Shown piece by piece: positions 48,001 to 49,329 of a DNA stretch of 64,000 bases; the stretch's first letter is position 1; each line of letters starts with the position of its first letter. A program made the translations under genes and the position numbers. The stretch is from Catonia carolina (Eukaryota; Arthropoda; Insecta; Hemiptera; Achilidae): assembly GCA_035578175.1 (NCBI GenBank), contig JAQMRL010000005.1, positions 57,393,722-57,457,721 of the forward strand, given 5' to 3'. Below the pieces are notes generated by a model. It saw only the letters and a program-made list of their open reading frames with translations. It searched no databases and was not told the DNA's origin.

Positions 48001-49329
48001 AATTGGATGGCAATAGAATATATTGAACAAAAGCTGGAAGCAACACCAATCGATCTTCTACTACGATATGGTGATGTGAAATAGTGGAAATGGCTTCAAA
48101 CAGAAGACTTTAAAGTACTATTTTTCACAATAAAATAAAACAAGTTTCTTTTATTATAACATTTAACCTCAAAACTTAATGAGTTTTGAAAAGGTCTTTT
48201 ACACATATTTAGCTTAACTGCTGAGTGATATAACCTCCTGATTTCTTTGTAGAAGTCAAAGGTGATGGGTTTCAGGGGTACTAATCATCCCAGAAACAAA
48301 GTAGTTCTGAATGAAAAGACCTTACAACAGATGCATTCAACTGTTTACCTGGCATATGACATATCTTACATACAATCATGAGATCCGGAAATAAAATTGG
48401 AGAGGTTTCAAAGGCTAATACACACTTTACAGAAAACGCTGGTCGGTTACGAACAAAGGACCATTTAAAAATTTTATCACAACTGTTTACTGTATGGTTC
48501 AGAGTGTTGGACCCTGACTGCGGAGCAGAAATAAAAGCTGCTGAGATGTTAAGATAATTTTAGCGGGGTGTCGTTTGCTAGAGTATAAACAAAATGAAGA
48601 TATTGGGCACGCAAAACTACAGGCAAGTGTTGGTATGGTCATTTATTGAGGATGCCAGATGACTGAACACTAAAACCAGTGTTTTATTACAAATTAACCC
48701 ATAAATGTGGTATTGGACTACCTCAGAAGAGTTGGGCTTCCCAACTTCCTCATGAAATAGCAAACTTTTAAGTTTGAAGCTGGAACAGGCCACGAGGCCA
48801 AATCCATATTGTTTATGATGATGAAGAAGATGAACTTCGAATGATGTCTGTATTATCCAAATTTTTGTCTATCCGAAACAGGTCTCGTCCACAATAGCTC
48901 GGATAATCACAGTTATACTGTACCAAAATAATAATAAAATAATTTAAAAAAAAAGAAATCTTACACAAGATCAGATAGGAGATTGCTATTATCATGGTGA
49001 TAATTATAGTTATTATTAGAATTCACATTGTAATGTTTTAAATTATTTGAATTAGAACCGCCAGTTGCCTTGTTACCGATAAGTACCACATTTTTTGGAT
49101 CACTTCTAAAACTATTGCTACTTAAACACTGCTGTAGATTATCATCAGTCAATATTAACGATGACACATAATCATTATTGTTATTGATTAACGATGAATT
49201 TGTCGTCAGATTAGGATGCGTTAATCGATTATTATCATTATTACGTCTGCGTTGTAACAGTTGTTTCCTCGCCGACGATCTTCGCAGACAAATCGGAGAT
49301 GATGATGATGGTGAAGACGTCGATGCCAT
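1..49329 (-). CDS. Apc: Apc gene, 28 coding exons, 3' end outside the window
   Basis: APC is the cytoplasmic scaffold that, with Axin, GSK3 and CK1, holds beta-catenin/Armadillo for phosphorylation and destruction; it also touches the cytoskeleton. The joined exons give an open frame of at least 2,124 codons, phase-consistent at all 27 junctions. Family hallmarks seen: the armadillo block with VEMVYSLLSMLGTHDRE and LMKLSFDEEHR; three PTDYSLKY-type 15-aa repeats; 20-aa repeats such as EGTPYAFSTATSMSDL; the block SPSELPDSPTQT; SAMP motifs such as ILAECIQSAMP. Length fits insect APC (about 2,400 residues in Drosophila Apc). Unlike vertebrate APC, where nearly all of the region after the armadillo repeats is one giant exon, this half is split over 17 or more exons. 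The start is the only ATG at the head of the first open block, in context AAAAAATGG; an upstream non-coding exon cannot be excluded. Confidence 0.96.
56..339 (-). other. Apc intron 27, part next to exon 28
   Basis: Intronic, purine-rich and low in complexity. I see no gene. A short open frame over 292-537 on the plus strand runs into the Tigger terminus and is not credible. Confidence 0.6.
744..3008 (-). pseudogene. Tigger/pogo transposase, disrupted
   Basis: In coding order: the N-terminal psq/CENP-B-type helix-turn-helix (MLKRKCLSVSDKVLVIQEVD, VAKKFGIPQSSLSTILKNRE), then after the LTR interruption a second Tc5-type HTH (GHHDFQASNGWIDKFKRRHN), then the DDE core with FNADETGLFF (first Asp), KIALFVDNCTAH (second Asp) and FFPPNVTSVLQPMDQG. 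One frameshift falls near 1615, after EIPSLC, and another near 1455, before the PPNVTS block. The C-terminal frame is intact to the stop at 744. Tigger transposases cut and paste at TA sites; this copy cannot. Confidence 0.92.
2107..2809. mobile_element. Solo LTR inserted in the Tigger element
   Basis: The insert starts TGTTAAGGCAAC and ends AATCGAACA, with TGTT/AACA inverted ends, and is flanked by the 5-bp direct repeat CGCAC (2102-2106 and 2810-2814). Removing it with one flank copy restores the Tigger frame exactly across KKMKMC|VYDDIDEAVMKW, which proves a late insertion. At 703 bp, TG...CA ends and a 5-bp duplication, it best fits a solo LTR of a Gypsy or Bel/Pao retrotransposon. No internal coding region remains. 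Its orientation is unknown. Confidence 0.8.
3604..4001 (-). CDS. Apc: Apc exon 27, basic/acidic C-terminal region
   Basis: Entered from exon 26 by AG|G (Arg) and leaves by GATG|GTGAGT. It encodes an acidic stretch (VTMCEDDVNEDLMNDPKEES), then a basic block, VTPKQRRLADKDRFRTRT, then a Ser-rich acidic end (SASPSIESEGESQSQDD). The basic block repeats the pattern at the end of exon 26 (TPKQKRQHGKDR). It lies in the position of APC's basic C-terminal region; a microtubule role is inference only. Confidence 0.9.
4002..4545 (-). other. Apc intron 26
   Basis: AT-rich intron of about 0.5 kb between GTCTGA donor and CTTTTTCAG acceptor. No element or second gene seen. Confidence 0.6.
4546..4826 (-). 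CDS. Apc: Apc exon 26, Ser-rich then basic
   Basis: Acceptor TTTTGTAG, donor GATAG|GTCTGA (a weak donor, but the phase fits exon 27). Encodes IMDLENSILSVASITSEVAD, a Ser/His/Asp-rich stretch, a Gln/Ser segment, and the basic TPKQKRQHGKDR at the exon border. The Ser-rich part resembles phosphorylation-rich APC C-terminal sequence; no named domain. Confidence 0.9.
4827..6136 (-). other. Apc intron 25 with two interspersed repeats
   Basis: Holds a copy of a dispersed repeat around 5535-5830 (motifs GCCGCAATCTTAAAAAAA and AAAATGTTCCTATCAGGT, also near 23905-24175 and 63630) and, at 5838-5978, a copy of the repeat whose one end reads GAGCAAGAGAGAGTAAAAAT. No gene seen. Confidence 0.65.
5838..5978 (+). 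repeat. Dispersed repeat 'B', copy near exon 25
   Basis: Reads through ATGTTTTTTTTTTGGGGTTCAG, GAACATGTGTATTTCC, then CATGAAAAAAACTTGCCTTC and ends AGAGAGAGTAAAAAT. The same series of blocks is found at 21845-22015 and 45530-45662 (plus), 27600-27780 (minus) and, as partial copies, at 47045-47125, 33262-33296 and 39502-39541. Non-coding; class unknown. Confidence 0.75.
6137..6813 (-). CDS. Apc: Apc exon 25, third SAMP-type motif
   Basis: The largest exon (677 bp). Junctions: TTTTTGCAG acceptor, ATGGATGAG|GTAATC donor. After SRQPSAGSLTLSGDWNEEQA comes LLELCITSGMPK, a SAMP (Axin RGS-binding) motif with Gly for Ala. Later it holds ESSFLSDLDSVRPPSAMGSL and WNNIDSIKPPSGMDE, a repeated D-S-[VI]-[RK]-P-P-S-[AG]-M pattern of the kind seen in the C-terminal half of APC proteins, and a basic EAEKRKDKMRGLVARRA segment between them. 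Confidence 0.95.
6814..8408 (-). other. Apc intron 24
   Basis: 1.6-kb intron. Its 3'-proximal part in gene order (6900-7690) shows no recognisable element; the rest is a LINE relic on the opposite strand. A poly-C run lies near 7646-7658. Confidence 0.6.
7690..8265 (+). pseudogene. LINE reverse-transcriptase fragment
   Basis: Broken plus-strand reading frame with ENCLAFADEIDLITNTLENA, the Y/F-A-D-D active-site region of a non-LTR reverse transcriptase with Glu for the second Asp, and about 190 bp later LGEWIDTTNSEKDRL, matching the K-Y-L-G block that follows. Stops and shifts separate the blocks. It lies antisense inside an Apc intron. Confidence 0.75.
8409..8476 (-). CDS. Apc: Apc exon 24 (68 bp)
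   Basis: Small exon between GTGTTGGCAG and CCTGAAG|GTAAAT. Encodes CQVVSPAPLDDGSSPLSSLE plus PE; the first residue is split with exon 23. Its DGSSPLSSLEPE ending recalls the tail of a 20-aa repeat, but the core is missing. Phase is exact on both sides. Confidence 0.88.
8477..10804 (-). other. Apc intron 23
   Basis: 2.3-kb AT-rich intron. Apart from a degraded mariner near 10190-10560 I recognise nothing; 8700-9470 is especially A+T-rich. Confidence 0.6.
10190..10560 (-). pseudogene. Degraded mariner transposase fragment
   Basis: In broken minus-strand frames: a LYSPDMAPVNF-like block, mutated from the mariner Y-S-P-D-L-A-P-C-D-F catalytic region, and further on KKGNYQDCFEKWSHCV and EHYFE, the usual mariner C-terminus. 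Frames change between blocks, so it is an old relic. A sister relic lies at 35530-35965. Confidence 0.6.
10805..10995 (-). CDS. Apc: Apc exon 23, Pro/Ser-rich
   Basis: Acceptor GTTGTTGCAG, strong donor AA|GTAAGT. Encodes AKHLKQRQQNSFVITPTKTD and a Ser/Pro-rich stretch with EPPQRPHEVSPAAPALIPNS, ending PRRIRELK. It follows directly on the SAMP exon and has no named domain. Confidence 0.92.
11208..11372 (-). CDS. Apc: Apc exon 22, 20-aa-like repeat plus SAMP motif
   Basis: Starts after GTTTTTCAG and ends CCACAG|GTTTGT. It holds MEFCTEGTPANISHATSHSD, a 20-aa beta-catenin-binding repeat variant with Ile for the usual Phe, followed at once by DNILAECIQSAMPQ, the best SAMP motif in this protein (Axin binding). 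The 20-aa/SAMP pair in one exon matches the order in known APCs. A second AG lies 10 bases into the exon (TTCAATGAAG|ACAGC), which matters for the mini-exon described below. Confidence 0.96.
12726..13096. mobile_element. Tc1/mariner-like MITE
   Basis: Ends are inverted repeats of 24 bp with two mismatches: GAGCGGACGCCAAACAAGCT on the left, GAGCGGATGCCAAATAAGCT read inward from the right. Both abut TA (12724-12725 and 13097-13098). At 371 bp with no coding frame it is a non-autonomous element; TA duplication points to the Tc1/mariner group. Confidence 0.88.
13146..13200 (-). CDS. Apc: Candidate Apc mini-exon, copy 1 (distal)
   Basis: 55 bp between an AG (CCGTTGAG) and a GTAAGA donor. In the frame left by exon 21 it reads LKLHESDINPPIEPPIRR plus one base. 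This copy differs from copy 3 by one base (Ile for Thr). It is the last of the array; the sequence beyond its donor is unique, so a working donor is kept. No transcript evidence. Confidence 0.45.
13261..13316 (-). CDS. Apc: Candidate Apc mini-exon, copy 2 (56 bp)
   Basis: As the other copies but with one extra base (TTCATTGTAA instead of TTCATGTAA on the plus strand). Alone it would stop at once (LKLQ then TGA). Spliced after copy 3 it reads through and the pair totals 111 bp, which preserves the frame into exon 22. No transcript evidence. Confidence 0.35.
13377..13431 (-). CDS. Apc: Candidate Apc mini-exon, copy 3 (proximal)
   Basis: 55 bp, 60 bp downstream of the exon 21 donor, with acceptor TTTTCCGTTGAG and donor GGA|GTAAGT. 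Reads LKLHESDTNPPIEPPIRR in the exon 21 frame. Because 55 is not a multiple of three, inclusion followed by the main exon 22 acceptor gives an early stop; use of the exon 22 acceptor 10 bp downstream would restore frame. Confidence 0.5.
13492..13714 (-). CDS. Apc: Apc exon 21, Ser/Asn/Pro-rich
   Basis: Acceptor TTTTATTTTAG, donor GGT|GTAAGT. Encodes QPQLRTSSSPSVVKSNNLIN, then SRLPKPKVSTTGIPIKS, then a Ser/Thr/Asn-rich linker ending in phase 0. The basic Pro-Lys-Pro-Lys and SRLPKPK pattern is common in APC linkers; no fold expected. Confidence 0.92.
13715..14321 (-). other. Apc intron 20
   Basis: About 0.6 kb, AT-rich. No element or gene recognised. Confidence 0.6.
14322..14524 (-). CDS. Apc: Apc exon 20, degenerate SAMP motif
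   Basis: Acceptor TGTCTGGTAG, donor ACCAG|GTACTA. A Lys/Asp-rich lead (RNNDKGDKDKDGKQQQRNS) is followed by VILAPVSEEEDEEEDVMLAA and CINIGMQQQ. Acidic residues followed by L-A-A-C-I-N-x-G-M are a SAMP motif in which Ser-Ala-Met-Pro has become Ile-Gly-Met-Gln, so Axin affinity may be reduced. Confidence 0.93.
14525..15429 (-). other. Apc intron 19
   Basis: 0.9 kb, with a less AT-rich middle (14580-15320) that looks like inserted sequence. I found neither termini nor protein similarity for it. Confidence 0.5.
15430..15662 (-). CDS. Apc: Apc exon 19, 20-aa repeat
   Basis: Acceptor TATATTTAG, donor TATCAG|GTAAAC. After a Ser/Asn-rich linker it encodes KEENTPVHFSTCTSLSSLTF and DDEPSYQ, a near-canonical 20-aa beta-catenin repeat (T-P-x-x-F-S-x-x-x-S-L-S-S-L), with the Ser sites that CK1 and GSK3 phosphorylate in known APCs. 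Confidence 0.96.
15911..16228 (-). mobile_element. tRNA-derived SINE, degraded copy
   Basis: Minus-strand copy of the SINE best seen at 57269-57596: shared blocks include GTACACCGGTAACCACTG and ACTAGGATTTAAACC (decayed B box). An oligo-A tail lies at its left end. It sits in Apc intron 18, in the transcript sense. Confidence 0.8.
16664..16869 (-). CDS. Apc: Apc exon 18, conserved SPSELPDSP block
   Basis: Acceptor TTTCATACAG, donor AATG|GTACGT. Begins RLTSGMVSPSELPDSPTQTV, then PPSPRNIKPP, closely matching the block that in vertebrate APC follows a 20-aa repeat (G-M-V/I-S-P-S-D-L-P-D-S-P). The rest is a Thr/Gln/Ser-rich linker. Its place right after exon 17's repeat reproduces the known order. 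Confidence 0.96.
16905..17850 (+). mobile_element. Second Tigger/pogo relic, internally deleted
   Basis: Plus-strand frame at 17382-17620 gives MSKRKFLSIEEKSHIIYRLQ and DICKELSVNHSNVLTIWENW, the N-terminal HTH of a Tigger transposase; the DDE domain is missing. Termini are approximate: TTTTTATAACGACATTGCTT on the left and, reverse-complemented from the right, GATTATAACGACC. It lies in Apc intron 17, opposite to Apc. Confidence 0.7.
18818..18932 (-). CDS. Apc: Apc exon 17, 20-aa repeat
   Basis: Acceptor ATTGTTGTAG, donor TTCAG|GTACTC. Encodes CKAVTFETPLMFSRCSSPES and LSSYEPPDDRSSVVSEF. ETPLMFSRCSS is close to the vertebrate 20-aa repeat ending M-P-L-M-F-S-R-C-T-S; the inserted Pro-Glu before Ser-Leu is unusual. 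Confidence 0.96.
18933..20503 (-). other. Apc intron 16
   Basis: 1.6 kb. Its middle is a LINE relic in the Apc direction; outside that I see only AT-rich sequence. Confidence 0.6.
19455..20165 (-). pseudogene. LINE 3' fragment (reverse transcriptase C-terminus)
   Basis: Broken minus-strand frames show EVKEFSYLGTVFSVDGK, AYFMPMLTFAA, NMLGKARRDTIRNDVIREQI and RAGMTELCWFGNVSRIEESR, the run of blocks after the catalytic core of insect non-LTR reverse transcriptases (K-Y-L-G, then R-R-D-R-I-R-N, then W-F-G-H-V). It ends WNRDKEDDD near 19455, a tail also seen at 47216-47255. Open plus-strand frames here are antisense shadows. Confidence 0.8.
20504..20627 (-). CDS. Apc: Apc exon 16, linker after the first 20-aa repeat
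   Basis: Acceptor TTGTGTTACAG, donor CCAAAG|GTAAAC. Encodes STGESMDSLVPEVMDDLQRP and PASSISNTTHDVNTNQKEEAK, between two 20-aa repeats. The position corresponds to the segment called the catenin-inhibitory domain in other APCs; whether it acts so here is inference. Confidence 0.9.
21085..21265 (+). pseudogene. LINE C-terminal fragment
   Basis: Plus-strand frame reads RRTLKG-like and, in the next frame, RRHIERMTAHKILLKVQ and CIGRTKKRWI, a G-x-R-x-x-x-R-W-I/x tail typical of reverse transcriptase C-termini. Too short and broken to classify. Confidence 0.5.
21845..22015 (+). repeat. Dispersed repeat 'B', copy near exon 15
   Basis: Blocks AAACATGTTTTTTGCCTGAT, CACCATGAAAACAACAATTT, CTTATATTTCACATAGGGG and AGGACAAAGTAAAACAAG align with the other copies. 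Its end lies about 45 bp from the exon 15 donor. Confidence 0.75.
22060..22464 (-). CDS. Apc: Apc exon 15, third 15-aa repeat and first 20-aa repeat
   Basis: Acceptor TTGTTTACAG, donor CATAAG|GTATGT. Opens with AEVEIDQPTDYSLKYRESD, a 15-aa beta-catenin repeat, then an Asn/Asp-rich linker, then GPIDYYSDDKLQTYCTEGTP followed by YAFSTATSMSDLRVPD, a classical 20-aa repeat. The Gly-Pro-Ile-Asp-Tyr stretch looks like a fourth, degenerate 15-aa motif fused in front. Confidence 0.97.
22465..23245 (-). other. Apc intron 14
   Basis: 0.8 kb; no recognisable element or gene. Confidence 0.6.
23246..23639 (-). CDS. Apc: Apc exon 14, two 15-aa repeats
   Basis: Acceptor AATTTTTAG, donor CCTGAT|GTAAGT. Encodes DEKPVDYSLKYKDD and, after a basic linker (CENKPATRNTNHKLQRRLNR) and a His-rich run (HHRHHHSVHQHH), EELDMPTDYSLKYHEVE. 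Both are 15-aa repeats, which bind beta-catenin/Armadillo in APCs without needing phosphorylation. Confidence 0.97.
23640..25378 (-). other. Apc intron 13
   Basis: 1.7 kb. A dispersed repeat near 23905-24177 (AAAATGTTCATATCAGGTCT, shared with 5535-5830) is cut by the TTAA element that follows; the remainder is AT-rich. Confidence 0.65.
24178..25122. mobile_element. piggyBac-like TTAA element, non-autonomous
   Basis: Flanked on both sides by TTAA (24174-24177 and 25123-25126). It starts CCCTTCGTTACCGG and, read inward from the right, CCCTTAAACTCTGG; the C-C-C-T start beside TTAA is the piggyBac pattern. No transposase frame is present in 945 bp. The TIR match is short. Confidence 0.65.
25379..25647 (-). 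CDS. Apc: Apc exon 13, linker
   Basis: Acceptor TTTTCTGCACAG, donor AATAA|GTAAGT. Encodes LVKRSNSGGGGNTNTTTISA and further Thr/Ser/Asn-rich sequence, then EEQFLVNDMQRLSLNNKTAI. Disordered linker between the armadillo array and the 15-aa repeats. Confidence 0.92.
26397..26776 (+). repeat. Dispersed repeat 'A', near-complete copy
   Basis: About 380-bp family. Marker blocks: AACAGGCAGGTAGAGTGTTA, GAGGTAGAGGTGTAAAAGAC, TATCTCCTCTGAGAGTAATG, GAGGAAGGCATTGGTAAACC. Other copies: 30634-30906 with 31847-31963, 43529-43924, 44438-44686 with 45287-45412, 50709-50823 and 63034-63413. No coding frame, no clear A/B boxes and no TIRs, so its class is open. Confidence 0.85.
26811..27001 (-). CDS. Apc: Apc exon 12, end of armadillo region and linker
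   Basis: Acceptor GTTTCTCAG, donor TTACAG|GTACAC. Encodes MPTLLVRKRRALEQELDATL and SETCENIESPERWDSHES, matching the conserved segment after the last armadillo repeat (L-x-V-R-K-Q-K-A-L-E-x-E-L-D-x in vertebrates). Confidence 0.96.
27114..27558. mobile_element. pogo/Tigger-type MITE
   Basis: Ends CAGTAGACCCTTGCTAGCAC and, inward from the right, CAATAGAACCTTGATAGCAA, each beside TA (27112-27113 and 27559-27560). CTCGATAACACG recurs inside near both ends. 445 bp, non-coding. Confidence 0.82.
27600..27780 (-). repeat. Dispersed repeat 'B', inverted copy
   Basis: Reverse complement matches the family: TACTCTCTCTTGCCTAAATG at one end, GGAAAGTATTGTTTTCATG, then CAGACCCCCTACACCC. This is the only copy in Apc in the opposite orientation, and it is not near a donor. 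Confidence 0.7.
27838..28085. repeat. Hairpin repeats, two successive copies
   Basis: Each copy contains an imperfect palindrome of the type AAAAGTTGTAGA...CAACTTTTAT, followed by AACGCTTAGTTTAG or a variant. A further copy lies inverted at 49640-49730, and shorter ones at 62980-63020 and 63760-63795. Confidence 0.65.
29037..29311 (-). CDS. Apc: Apc exon 11, armadillo repeats
   Basis: Acceptor TTTTATTACAG, donor TCCAAAG|GTAATC. Encodes NILREQNCLPLLLHQLKSPS, LTVVSNACGTLWNLSARCPQ, DQRALWDLGAIPMLRSLVHS and KHRMISMGASAALKNLLASR, the last armadillo repeats, nearly invariant in the family. This groove binds partners such as Asef- and KAP3-type proteins in other animals. Confidence 0.98.
29312..30158 (-). 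other. Apc intron 10
   Basis: 0.85 kb, no recognisable element or gene. Confidence 0.6.
30159..30307 (-). CDS. Apc: Apc exon 10, armadillo repeat
   Basis: Acceptor GTTGTAATTAG, donor TACAG|GTATTC. Too broken on its own to stand out as a long open frame, but read in phase it gives VEICSVEGALQYLVEMLSFQ and ESAGGILRNISSHIAVREDY, a clear APC armadillo repeat. Confidence 0.97.
30634..30906 (+). repeat. Repeat 'A', left part of an interrupted copy
   Basis: Starts CATAACAGGCAGGTGGAATG and runs to GGCCTGGCATGCTTA, where the mariner begins; the remainder of the copy resumes at 31847. This dates repeat A as older than the mariner. Confidence 0.88.
31042..31600 (-). pseudogene. mariner transposase, D,D34D, truncated
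   Basis: Minus-strand blocks: ISYDETWFF (first Asp), then after a frameshift in a T run YDPETKRQSMHWKSRTS, a stop, then VLHQDNAQAHSALSVKRFLA (second Asp) and HPPYSPDLASCDFYLFPK (third Asp). Exactly 34 residues separate the second and third Asp, the mariner signature. The DNA-binding N-terminus is absent, so it is dead. Confidence 0.95.
31666..31844 (+). pseudogene. Inverted duplicate of the mariner transposase 3' end
   Basis: On the plus strand this arm reads ELTEDDFQHCFQQWKIRMER and CSDRGVNIEGDNK then a stop, the transposase C-terminus, although the main transposase runs on the minus strand. It replaces the 5' end of the element. Confidence 0.9.
31847..31963 (+). repeat. Repeat 'A', right part of the interrupted copy
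   Basis: Continues the copy cut by the mariner: GCATACTTTTCCACCCAATG, GGTAAACCACCTTACTCCTC, then CAGCTGACGACCTAAACAAC. Confidence 0.87.
32018..32200 (-). CDS. Apc: Apc exon 9, armadillo repeat
   Basis: Acceptor GTGAATCGCAG, donor AATAAG|GTCAGT. Encodes VTASVLRNLSWRADASSKAV, LREVGTVTALMHAAMEAKKE and STLKSILSALWNLSAHCNLN K, an invariant APC armadillo stretch. Confidence 0.98.
32201..33322 (-). other. Apc intron 8
   Basis: 1.1 kb. Holds the inverted partner (32440-32602) of the dispersed repeat at 11880-12080 and a partial repeat B end at 33262-33296, 27 bp from the exon 8 donor. No gene. Confidence 0.6.
33323..33511 (-). CDS. Apc: Apc exon 8, armadillo repeat
   Basis: Acceptor TTTGGTGTTAAG, donor AGACAG|GTAATC. 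Encodes VDAETHGSQTNNQTCVTVRR, YAGMALTNLTFGDSNNKALL and CSLQPFMMSLVAQLSSPSED. RRYAGMALTNLTFGD is a family hallmark. Confidence 0.98.
33695..33992 (+). pseudogene. LINE C-terminal fragment
   Basis: Plus strand reads VKCHKLQYLSHIMRNQKSYD, LLQRILQGKTEGKRNPGRRK, a stop, then NLRTWFGKSITELIRIATNK and IAMMIANIRIG. This is the typical end of insect endonuclease-reverse transcriptases (Y-L-G-H-x-M-R, G-K-R-x-P-G-R-R-R, W-L-x-N-L-R-x-W). One in-frame stop. Confidence 0.85.
34147..34639 (-). mobile_element. LTR-like element with histone-type stem-loop, copy 1
   Basis: Read on the minus strand it starts TGTTGCCGACGCC and ends GTCGTTGGCAACA, i.e. TG...CA with TGTTGCC/GGCAACA inverted ends, flanked by 4-bp ACAT (34143-34146, 34640-34643). 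493 bp and GC-richer than its surroundings. It has TATATTTAAG at about 34514-34523 and, some 320 nt on, a histone-like stem-loop. About 60% or more of its sequence aligns by eye to 44687-45286. A solo LTR or a short non-autonomous LTR element is the best reading. Confidence 0.8.
34190..34205 (-). promoter_or_regulatory. Histone-mRNA-type 3' stem-loop, copy 1
   Basis: GGCCCTTTTCAGAGCC followed by ACCAAAC: six-base stem with one C.A mismatch, TTTC loop, ACCA flank, the pattern SLBP recognises in replication-dependent histone mRNAs. Then ACAAGCAAGG, purine-rich like the U7-binding downstream element. Confidence 0.7.
35325..35440 (-). CDS. Apc: Apc exon 7, armadillo repeat
   Basis: Acceptor AATTCTGTTAG, donor ATACAG|GTAAAA. 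Encodes PHPGAAIAALMKLSFDEEHR and LAMCQLGALHAIATLIQ. LMKLSFDEEHRxAM is nearly identical across APCs. Not visible as a long open frame on its own. Confidence 0.98.
35530..35965 (-). pseudogene. Degraded mariner transposase fragment
   Basis: Broken minus-strand frames: RVLQHLCENMWKKACI, NFGQKPNSYASTT, PLYSPDIP-like sequence and, near the end, KVETPLELVCSVQ corresponding to the mariner W-K-x-x-W-x-x-C-V tail. Several shifts; related to 10190-10560. Confidence 0.55.
35966..36723 (-). other. Apc intron 6, remainder
   Basis: AT-rich; nothing recognised apart from the mariner relic to its left. Confidence 0.55.
36724..36927 (-). CDS. Apc: Apc exon 6, armadillo repeat
   Basis: Acceptor TTTATTTCAG, donor GAACAAG|GTCTTT (weak donor, but the only one that keeps phase). 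Encodes CVPLLVQLVHAREESGVVRQ, RASQALHNLVHCHTDDKRGR and REARVLRLLQQLIDFSDNIP, matching the first APC armadillo repeat and its R-E-x-R-V-L-x-L-L-x-x helix. Confidence 0.97.
36928..37833 (-). other. Apc intron 5, left part
   Basis: No element recognised. A CAGCTGATTATAT-like inverted pair near 37320-37365 (ATTATATTTT repeats) is short. Confidence 0.5.
37834..38455 (+). mobile_element. hAT element with 8-bp target duplication
   Basis: Starts CAACGGTTCCCAAAGTG and, inward from the right, CAGCGGTTCCCAAACTT, flanked by identical 8-bp CACTAAGC (37826-37833, 38456-38463). The plus strand keeps a hAT transposase C-terminus: KTSFWVKYYQVYPSI, one stop, then SSIYLCEKVFSALVTIKTKH and NDLRCALSNNQP. W-x-x-x-x-x-x-Y-P and the F-S-x-x-x-x-I-K-T-x-x-R block are the hAT dimerisation region. 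622 bp, internally deleted. Confidence 0.95.
38456..39547 (-). other. Apc intron 5, right part
   Basis: AT-rich. A partial repeat B end (AGTGTAAGAGAAAGTAAAAA) finishes 7 bp from the exon 5 donor. No gene. Confidence 0.55.
39548..39710 (-). CDS. Apc: Apc exon 5, start of armadillo region
   Basis: Acceptor TTTGATCATGCAG, donor CAATCTG|GTATGT. Encodes EETGRSYSQQQLGAKVEMVY, SLLSMLGTHDREQMTTTLLA and MSSSPDSCQAMRQSG, the diagnostic start of the conserved APC block. Confidence 0.98.
39711..41571 (-). other. Apc intron 4
   Basis: 1.9 kb, AT-rich. A GC-richer patch at 40700-40940 contains two near-repeats, CCATATACGATACGGGCAC and ACCCGTATCTGATACAGGCA, source unknown. No gene. Confidence 0.55.
41572..41754 (-). 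CDS. Apc: Apc exon 4, polyglycine and N-terminal linker
   Basis: Acceptor AATTTTTTAG, donor AAACAG|GTAATC. Encodes TSVSCSD, about twelve glycines from a CCA/CCG-type repeat, then MQKWPAEYNVWHSVGPTLQH. The polyglycine run is likely length-polymorphic. Confidence 0.93.
42006..42246. repeat. Tandem duplication, about 122 bp
   Basis: Two virtually identical direct copies starting TGCTTGATGACCACGCCGAA at 42006 and 42128, in Apc intron 3. A short upstream frame (MGKIKYHAIIKLLDDH) weakly recalls a mariner N-terminus. Confidence 0.93.
42552..42668 (-). CDS. Apc: Apc exon 3
   Basis: Acceptor TGTTTTGTAG, donor CCTGAG|GTATTT. Encodes VINSGQCNGVLARLLGWPSK and EEVTGPETKEQDERRTTPE. Symmetric (phase 0 to phase 0), so it could be skipped without a shift. 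No named domain. Confidence 0.92.
43529..43924 (+). repeat. Repeat 'A', complete copy
   Basis: From CATAACAGGCAGGTGGAATG to GGCTGTTGACCTAAACAACA with all family blocks in order. Confidence 0.88.
44438..44686 (-). repeat. Repeat 'A', inverted copy, part 1
   Basis: Runs GTTGTTTAGGTCATCAACC to TGTCTTTTACACCT, where the LTR-like element enters; continues at 45287. Confidence 0.87.
45180..45195 (+). promoter_or_regulatory. Histone-mRNA-type 3' stem-loop, copy 2
   Basis: GGCCCTTTTCAGGGCC then ACCAAC: perfect six-base stem, TTTC loop and ACCA flank. The best match of the four to the histone consensus. Confidence 0.75.
45212..45227 (+). promoter_or_regulatory. Second, degenerate stem-loop in the same element
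   Basis: AGCCCTTTTCATGGCT then ACCAAC, 32 bp after the first; one C.T mismatch in the stem. Followed by ACGAGCAAGG, the same purine-rich tract as in copy 1. Confidence 0.6.
45287..45412 (-). repeat. Repeat 'A', inverted copy, part 2
   Basis: Resumes ACCTCTTCTGTTCTTAAATG and ends CCACCTGCCTGTTACGGGC. Confidence 0.87.
45530..45662 (+). repeat. Dispersed repeat 'B', copy near exon 2
   Basis: Clean copy: TTTTTTGGGTTCAGGGGGTC, GAAAATGTGTAGATCCGGTG, CATGAAAACAATACTTTCC, a palindrome CCTATATATTCATATAGG, then GCAAGAGAAAGTAAAAAC. Confidence 0.8.
45704..45935 (-). CDS. Apc: Apc exon 2, Ser/Thr-rich
   Basis: The acceptor is TTGTGTCCAG|A, whose A completes a Val codon begun by exon 1; donor GATCAG|GTGATC. 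Encodes NDVGDIGFGDVKRSVSLLPL, ELNINKVLNVNDDESTMSTS, a Thr run and a Ser run (SSSSSSS). No coiled-coil heptads like those of vertebrate APC's N-terminus. Confidence 0.9.
46104..46275 (+). pseudogene. LINE reverse-transcriptase core scrap
   Basis: Plus-strand frame GLKVGEEILHSLLFMDNQVL followed by IANNENDLSFMEQKLEEEYI K, then a stop. This is the RT active-site block F-A-D-D-Q-V/x-L-I with Ala-Asp changed to Met-Asp-Asn. Confidence 0.75.
46978..47046 (+). pseudogene. LINE reverse-transcriptase core scrap 2
   Basis: CLLFADEHVLIINDEEHLSF: again the F-A-D-D block, sister to the one at 46104-46275. It breaks directly into a partial repeat B (47045-47125). Confidence 0.65.
47468..47498. repeat. Perfect 13-bp hairpin
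   Basis: ATCCCCCATCATC and GATGATGGGGGAT separated by TGATC, inside the Tigger relic. Confidence 0.95.
48285..48832 (+). pseudogene. LINE 3' fragment
   Basis: Broken plus-strand frames: RLIHTLQKTLVGYEQRTI, LLYGSECWTLTAEQ (the Y-G-x-E-x-W-T-L block after the RT core), and at the end FEAGTGHEAKSI followed by a GATGATGAAGAAGATGA tail. It lies between the Tigger C-terminal remnant and the Tigger right end. Confidence 0.82.
48965..49329 (-). CDS. Apc: Apc exon 1 (first coding), Asn/Ser-rich
   Basis: ATG in context AAAAAATGG opens MASTSSPSSSSPICLRRSSA, a basic RKQLLQRRRNN segment and Asn-rich runs, to SNLLSDL. The donor is TTGT|GTAAGA; the split GT-A codon (Val) with exon 2 confirms it. The protein head shows no oligomerisation coiled coil. 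Confidence 0.88.

Larger units (their letters stand above)
47273..48920 (+). mobile_element. Tigger/pogo element, LINE-interrupted
   Basis: Left end CAGTAAGACAAAGATTATCC and, inward from the right, CAGTATAACTGTGATTATCC, beside TA (47271-47272, 48921-48922). The plus strand keeps a Tigger C-terminus: KWINTDKNLDVTDEMILESI, an acidic run, then EQKLEATPIDLLLRYGD. HTH and DDE domains are gone. A LINE piece fills 48285-48832. The element's right end is 43 bp from the Apc exon 1 donor. Confidence 0.82.
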